Source: Hymenopellis radicata
Taxonomy: Eukaryota > Basidiomycota > Agaricomycetes > Agaricales > Physalacriaceae
Assembly (NCBI GenBank): GCA_015501595.1
Contig: JADNRX010001245.1
Span: 1-12,206, forward strand
Length of the DNA: 12,206 nucleotides
Direction of reading: 5' to 3'
Both the position numbers and the translations under genes were made by a program. Positions 7,686 to 12,206 of the stretch are shown one piece after another (position 1 is the first letter of the stretch; each line of letters begins with the position of its first letter). A model generated the notes under the pieces. That model was not told the origin of the DNA. It did no database searches and saw nothing but the letters and a program-made list of their open reading frames with translations.

Positions 7686-7877
7686 AAGCCGCCGATTTCA
7701 TCTTGAGCAAGGAGGTTCCTGGTGATCATTTTTGCCTTACTTGCAGGAAGAAACAATTGCACTTAAAAAGGAAAACTTCCAAGAGTGAATATACCATCAT
7801 CCAGTCTACTGTAGAATAGTTAAGCTAAATTGAATCTGTACAGAAATAGCTACACCTTTCTGGACAGTACAACATCA

Positions 7878-9254
7878 TCATTCAAAACACTTCTCCCAAT
7901 CACCCTCCCCACCAGCCCTTGAGTAGGCCTGACTCTCCACAAAGGCCTGCAGCTCACACAGAGTTACATCCTCCCCCTGAGAGCAAAATGGTAAAGGTTG
8001 CACCTCATCGTTTACCAACACTCTCACAAACTCCCGTCCGCACATGTCACCTTCTCCACCACCATCCTGGACGAAAAGGGCACCAGCCTATCTGCACGCC
8101 ATGTCCTGCTCGCGTTCGGATCACCCAGACTCAACGGTTCCACCTCTGGCTGGCTGAACAGCCCCATCGCAGCATAAATCGCGATCATCTGGTTGTCGTG
8201 GCTGAAATCCGCATACATGACGCGATCAAGCGGGAAGGTCTCAGCGCTGCTATCGAGCGTCGAGTTCGTCTGCGTGCTATCGTTGACGGCGGTGCCGGTC
8301 AGTCGAGCAAGCAGCTCATTCACATATCCGACACCCTGCACGCGTCCGAGATACGCGCCATAGCCCTTTCCATAGTACTTGTCCAGATCCCCGCTGTATT
8401 CGAATCCCGCCAGTCGTCCTGCACCATCAAACACGTCACACCACGGAGACTTTTTCTCTTTGGCTACGCTCTCGAAAGGACAGAGGGACATGAGTGCGAA
8501 TGTGTTATCATCGTCAAGGTTAGCGCCAGGAGCCGCGGCATTAAGGCGGGCGGTGATGCTGGGTGCATAGACCGCAAGCCATGCAGACGTCTGCTCGTCT
8601 GAGGAAACCTGCGTTGGTGCACATGTTGTCGTCAAGGGTGTTGTTGGCCGCAGCGCCATCTTCCACTAGAATGACGGACAAAGGAGGGGTGAATGAGAGT
8701 TGAAACCGACTGTCCAATTCAAGGCGGTCTGGATAACACGCGTCGAACCGGATGCCCGCACAAATGGCACCTCATCGTGCGAGAAAAAGGTGAGAATAGC
8801 GGGAGACATCCACGCTCCCCGATTGGCGAGACCTGATATTGGTTTCAGCAACTGGTTAAAACAAGGATTGAAGGCCTTACTGGAGGGCTCCAAGTGGCAC
8901 CAAGTCATCTTGTCCCAAGTCATACTGATATCCATCCAAGAACTTTAACCGATTATCTGTGATGTTCGCCGCGTTGGAAAGCTTCTTCAAGGCGGCCTGA
9001 ATGCGAGTAGATGCACCAGAAGTGGGGAATCGTGCGCCGTGCCTCTGAATAAGGTTGACCTGCGAAACGACACAGCCGTCCGGCGGAGAGGAGTACACAG
9101 CAAGTGGCGTGTAGGGGGAATACTGCGCCCAATTCTTCCAGGCATCTGTCGACGGCCAATCGACATCGACGTCTGTCATAAACCTCTCGGTCCGTCCACC
9201 TGCATGGACACGGAGAGCCCAGGAAATAAATATGAGGGTGCAGCCGACGAACAT
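7878..9254 (-). pseudogene. Secreted phytase (histidine acid phosphatase, PhyA type) with four frameshifts
   Basis: Two exons, 8881-9254 and 7878-8832, split by a 48-nt intron (8833-8880), about 442 residues once the frame is followed, normal for basidiomycete phytases. The enzyme would release phosphate from phytate outside the cell. A signal peptide (MFVGCTLIFISWALRVHA) is followed by VNLIQRHGARFPTSG, with the RHGxRxP motif and nucleophile His72. Then come DEVPFVRASGSTRVI, NWTVGF, LAVYAPSITARLNAA, GVGYVNELLARLTG, and FSHDNQM with the HD proton-donor pair (336-337). The C-terminus is EFVRVLVNDEVQPLPFC...GEGDWEKCFE. Conserved cysteines and N-glycosylation sequons (NIT, NDS, NST) are present. 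Frame changes lie near 8777-8785 (+1), 8693-8705 (-1), 8605-8607 (extra T) and 8033-8035 (missing G), summing to zero. Unedited, translation stops shortly after the intron. All active-site residues survive, so this is a young pseudogene or an error-prone consensus. Confidence 0.88.
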
Positions 9255-9304
9255 AGTGGCGATTACGCGGGTACCGTACAACTCTAGCTTCTGGTTGGGG
9301 CGCC

Positions 9305-9312
9305 CTTTTATA
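9305..9312 (-). promoter_or_regulatory. TATA box of the phytase gene
   Basis: TATAAAAG on the minus strand, 51 bp before the ATG at 9254. There is no other ATG between it and 9254, which supports that start over upstream in-frame extensions. Confidence 0.65.
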
Positions 9313-9634
9313 TGGATTCCTTACGTTCGCTGGGTCGTCCTGGAGATTCTGATACCTCTTTTCTAGTACTCGTAGAATATTGCGGTCGCAAGGTGCCGAC
9401 ATGTGCCATCCGGAGCGGCGGATTCTCGTCCATGGGAAGGTACAGGTTCGTTGGCAATCCCAAAAGTAATTGTTCTCCAAATCAAGTCAAGTCGTCCAGC
9501 GAGATGAACGTGTACAGGAAGATTCAAAAGGATAAAAACAGCATGACGGTATGACAGGCGGAGGCAACGTGCGTCACTGCCATTACTTAGATCCGGTTGC
9601 CGATTGAATCATTGACCCTATTCGCGCTTAAATT
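9313..9634. other. Phytase upstream region, no gene seen
   Basis: No open frame here has a recognisable motif or splice support. It presumably holds upstream control sequences of the minus-strand phytase, but I cannot point to a specific site. Confidence 0.4.
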
Positions 9635-9799
9635 ATGTCAGCTGCAGGGTATCTCCAAGTTGAAGTAAGTATGGAAGATGCAGCGATATTACTCAGGGAG
9701 TAACCACTATTGCTTTATCATCAGAATTTCATCGAAAACACGGAACAGAACACGACAGTACCAAATCTGATGCATTGGGTGTACAACGCGCACCGCTAG
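9635..9799 (+). CDS. Possible tiny two-exon gene or gene remnant
   Basis: ATG at 9635 opens MSAAGYLQVE, then GTAAGT at 9665 and TCATCAG at 9724 define a 60-nt intron of typical size. Exon 2 continues in phase as NFIENTEQNTTVPNLMHWVY... to TAG at 9797-9799, 34 residues in all. After that stop the same frame stays open to about 9953, where another donor-like GTATGT occurs, so this may be the 5' end of a longer gene cut by a nonsense codon. No family is recognised. The strong splice signals are the main reason to list it. Confidence 0.25.
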
Positions 9800-10046
9800 G
9801 TTTGGAGTGGTCGCAAAGGCCGAGCACCATGTGCTTACAGGGACTATACGACGCGACTAAGTAGTGCATTCCAAGGTCAGCGCGACGGTGGGCGACTGCG
9901 AGCTGCTGTCTATACTCTGAGAAGTCGCGTAATCGAATCATTGATGCAAGTATGTTTTCTATCTTCAAGGTGTACTGCCTCGACAATTGCATTGCACTGT
10001 GGATGTCGATGAGACCTCAAAATGGCGAAGGAGGCGCGTGCCCCAT
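9800..10046. other. No supported gene
   Basis: Open frames occur on both strands (minus 9729-9992 and 9910-10158; plus continuation of the 9635 frame), but none shows a known motif. The minus frame 9910-10158 reads through the 90-bp repeat and beyond. Confidence 0.35.
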
Positions 10047-10137
10047 AGGGATGATTGAGGTTCATTGACCGGGCCTCTAGCGAATTTATATTCCTTGTCG
10101 AGTCTTCGAAGCGATCGAAACTGGTAAACAAGTTAGT
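10047..10137 (-). repeat. 90-bp dispersed repeat, copy 2 (inverted partner at 5983-6072)
   Basis: In reverse complement it reads ACTAACTTGTTTACCAG ... AATCATCCCT and matches copy 1 almost throughout; it has one extra T after the TACCAG word. It begins 47 bp downstream of the kinase-like stop codon. Both copies keep the frame FDRFEDSTRNIN open, with two conservative changes and one Leu/Ser change. Confidence 0.88.
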
Positions 10138-10183
10138 CGAGGGGATAAAATACAACATATAATTGACACAGCATATACAGCGT

Positions 10184-11614
10184 CTACCGCTTGTCAGCGG
10201 GAGCTTTTTCTACATATCTATACACGTCTTCGTGCTCTGTCCAGTATTCCCGCGCCCGTACCTCGTATCCAGGAAGTTGCGCGGTACTGACTTGAGATAA
10301 AATTTCCCGTATACCAGATCCTTCACTTTCTCCAGCTCCTCAAAGCACATCGCCTGCCACTCCGTGAGTGGTACATACTTTCTGTGAACAGCATCACCAA
10401 AGTTGATTAGCCGGAAACTCGGCGAAGACATCGAGCGCTGGAGAGGATGCCTGTCCAACGGGCCTGGTTGTACCATGACACTGTAGGAAGAGATACTGCC
10501 GTGCGCAATATTCAGCCGATGTAGGCGATGCCAGAACGAGAAATGGTTTTCTCTGAAAACTTCATAAGCACTTGAAGGACGCTGCATAGAGTATAGAAGG
10601 ACGAACCTCTCTTTTTGCTTCAGACGAGCAATGTCCACAGGTGAGCCGCAGTCCTCGAAGAGGATATCGGGCTCAAGAGCATCGTATCGACTCTACTCTC
10701 CGGCACGTAAGTACCCATAAAACTTGGGCACAACAGCAGACACCGGGCAGGATGCCGTCGCCATCATATTCTGCCTCCCGAATATAATGGTACCCGGTCC
10801 AGTCTTCAGAAAGAAAGCTGGGGAGTCGCGTCGCGTACATGGAGGCTCGCACTCCAACATATTGCGTGCGTCGGTTCAAATCCGAACCCGCAGCCAGCTT
10901 CGCCATAATGGAAAAGCTTCCTGGTTAGAGCCCGGAAGGCGAATGGAAGCACGGTGCAGTTTGCAGTTCTTCGCAGAAGGCAGACGATGAGATGAGAAGC
11001 GGAGAAACGCAGTGGAAGGCGACGAGTTCTTTGACTTGCCGGTAACCAAATGGTACCTCGTTTCATAGGATGATCTATCGCCTTGGAATGAAGCGCATCC
11101 TTGTGGGTCATGTACGACGAGAATATCCGGCAAGTGTTTAAGGGTATGTGCTCTTCCAGCTTGAACTACAGATTGAATATTTTCAATTAACAAAGCATAG
11201 ATAACGAAGGAACTTACTCTGGCAGATACAGATCAACGTCGGCACCCTTGCCCTTTCCCCTGTCGTCCAGAAACGCACTCAACTCCGTTGCAGGCGTATT
11301 AACGGCAGTCGTCGAACCGCTCGAGCTCGAAGACGACGGGTATCTGCGCTCGACCTGGATCTCCTCGCGCTCTGACTCCGCCCAAGTAGGGATCCGCGTC
11401 GGCCTGGGCTCTGGCGTGTTGAAGATGCGCTTGTCGCAATGGTTCCCGTACACGCCTAGCGAATCATGCCCTGCCTTCTCGACCATGCTCCGACACGCGA
11501 TGGCCACAGTAAGTTGAAGAAATGGTTCGCCTGGGAGGCCCACATGGTTCCTTCGGGTGCTTCTGTGCCACGGGCGCGGAGAACGCGAGAAGAGTACGTG
11601 GAGGAGGAGGACAT
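10184..11614 (-). pseudogene. Fungal protein-kinase-like gene, disrupted by several frameshifts and catalytically degenerate
   Basis: Start ATG 11614 (MSSSSTYSSRVLRARGTEAP), about 37 bp after a TATA box; one clear intron at 11153-11217 (65 nt). Recognisable blocks: FNTPEPRPTRIPTWAESERE, DDRGKGKGADVDLYLPE, ASIRLPGSNQEAFPLWRSWL, RLPSFLSEDWTGYHYIREAE, VVPKFYGY, the VPESRVDTMLLSPI / LFEDCG region, RLNIAHGSISSYSVMVQPGP, FRLINFGDAV and a tail EYWTEHEDVYRYVEK ending at 10184. The layout (N-lobe-like part, KFYGY, EDCG, then H-G-x and xFG loops) fits the kinase-like proteins common in agaricomycetes. The catalytic loop is HGSISSYS instead of an HxDxxxxN pattern, and DFG is NFG, so phosphotransfer is unlikely even in an intact protein. 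Frame changes are needed near 11510, 10880, 10742, 10710, 10665 and 10255; following one frame at 10693-10695 instead meets TAG. No intron explains them. Identity of the family is good; boundaries of each lesion are approximate. Confidence 0.75.
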
Positions 11615-11650
11615 TCTTTGTGTGATGGGCGGGGTCGCTCATCGTCTTGC

Positions 11651-11656
11651 TTTATA
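11651..11656 (-). promoter_or_regulatory. TATA box of the kinase-like gene
   Basis: TATAAA on the minus strand inside GGCTATAAAGC. It lies only 8 bp before an ATG at 11642 but 36 bp before the ATG at 11614. This spacing favours 11614 as the start, which also opens the more protein-like frame. Confidence 0.6.
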
Positions 11657-12206
11657 GCCACGCCAGGTCTAGGGCCGCCGCCACTGTTCCATTGTCCACA
11701 ATCGAGTACTTTTCTGGAAAGATAATCCAAGAGCAAACTTGGACAACAATGAACACCAGTCGGCGTCCACCGGCGTTGATTGGCGGACAATGGGAGACAC
11801 GAAAGTCCTTGAAAGGTATGTGGACAAGAGTGGACGAAGACACATGAGGGCCGATTTGAGGATGCTAAAGATAGAGCAAAGGATCTCCGTCCTTTATCTG
11901 GTAAAGTTGATGTTCGAATGGGTTTACAGGATAAACCTTTCCTTTCATTGTCTCGTACACGTACAGTTGACCATTTATGATTGGATAACATGTATCTGTT
12001 ATGCTATACTTTTCTCAGAAAGCGGAACCACGAGGCAATGTCATACTAACTCACCTAATTCTAAAGCTGACGTCCCCCGGCAATTATATCTCAGGCTTGG
12101 CATCCTCTGATAACCTCTAGTAGGCTTTTCTGCGGGGACGTCTTTCGCCCATGTCCTGCTTGCTCCTGTTCACCGCGACTTTCCTCCGATGGATCATCCA
12201 TAAAAA
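11657..12206. other. Upstream region of the kinase-like gene, no gene supported
   Basis: A minus-strand CCAAT word lies at 11779-11783, about 125 bp upstream of the TATA box. Open frames on both strands (plus 11739-12110; minus 12091-12201) have no recognised motif. I see no repeat or RNA gene. Confidence 0.4.

Larger units (their letters stand above)
7459..7877. other. Intergenic region between dioxygenase start and phytase end
   Basis: It holds the TATA run at 7496-7503 and an inverted repeat at 7653-7685. A 63-codon minus-strand ATG frame (7538-7729) is open but matches nothing I know and has no splice support. The part next to 7878 would be the phytase 3' UTR. Confidence 0.4.

Noticed and set aside
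7919..8602. A 227-codon plus-strand open frame, the longest in the window.
   Set aside because: It lies antisense to the phytase second exon, has biased His/Pro/Arg-rich composition and no domain. It is a shadow of the GC-rich phytase coding frame.
10840..10890. A tRNA-like piece on the plus strand: a 5-bp stem TGGAG/CTCCA with a 7-nt loop, then GGTTCAAATCC, which fits the tRNA B box.
   Set aside because: The loop lacks U33, I find no A box or D arm, no acceptor stem pairs, and the sequence lies within the kinase-like exon on the other strand. The coincidence with a frame break at 10876-10878 is noted but is not enough for a tRNA or SINE call.
11739..12110. A 123-codon plus-strand open frame near the right edge.
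   Set aside because: No start context, domain, signal peptide or splice structure; it covers the promoter region of the divergent kinase-like gene.
12091..12201. A 36-codon minus-strand ATG frame at the right edge (MDDPSEESRGEQEQAGHGRK...).
   Set aside because: It is polar and could be an N-terminal exon, but only a weak donor (GTTATC) follows and nothing downstream joins to it convincingly.

Overview
The window looks like a piece of a basidiomycete genome, most likely a mushroom-forming or wood-decay agaricomycete. The genes are small, tightly packed and split by many introns of about 41-76 nt with GT...AG ends. The recognisable families are typical of that group: a seven-helix membrane protein, an N-terminally anchored membrane protein, an isopenicillin-N-synthase-type 2OG/Fe(II) dioxygenase, a secreted PhyA-type phytase and a fungal kinase-like protein. 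All exon models here were joined by eye from splice signals, phase and protein sense.

Left part (1-5412). A minus-strand signal-peptide exon runs off the left edge. Next comes a 1.2-kb non-autonomous hAT-type transposon (249-1470) with terminal inverted repeats and a perfect 8-bp target duplication. It sits between that exon and a plus-strand gene for a small, cysteine-rich secreted protein that looks like a beta/gamma-crystallin fold (1760-2443). A convergent minus-strand gene (2546-3488) encodes a single-pass membrane protein, and a plus-strand gene (4171-5412) encodes a seven-helix membrane protein. These three genes read cleanly through about 2.4 kb of spliced coding sequence.

Right part (6065-11614). 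Three minus-strand genes lie in a row: the dioxygenase (6065-7458), the phytase (7878-9254) and a kinase-like protein (10184-11614). Each has a clear TATA-like element and family-typical exons, but each needs frame corrections: one or two lesions in the dioxygenase, four in the phytase and about six in the kinase. Nearly all are single-base gains or losses. They are either a run of pseudogenes or a stretch of poor consensus, and the raw sequence cannot tell these apart. In the kinase the usual catalytic residues are also absent.

A 90-bp sequence occurs twice in opposite orientation (5983-6072 and 10047-10137) and brackets the dioxygenase-phytase pair. I see no shared pathway linking the genes. 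The secreted phytase (phosphate release) and the secreted crystallin-like protein act outside the cell, while the dioxygenase is a cytosolic oxidase of unknown substrate. I found no CRISPR array, rRNA or convincing tRNA.
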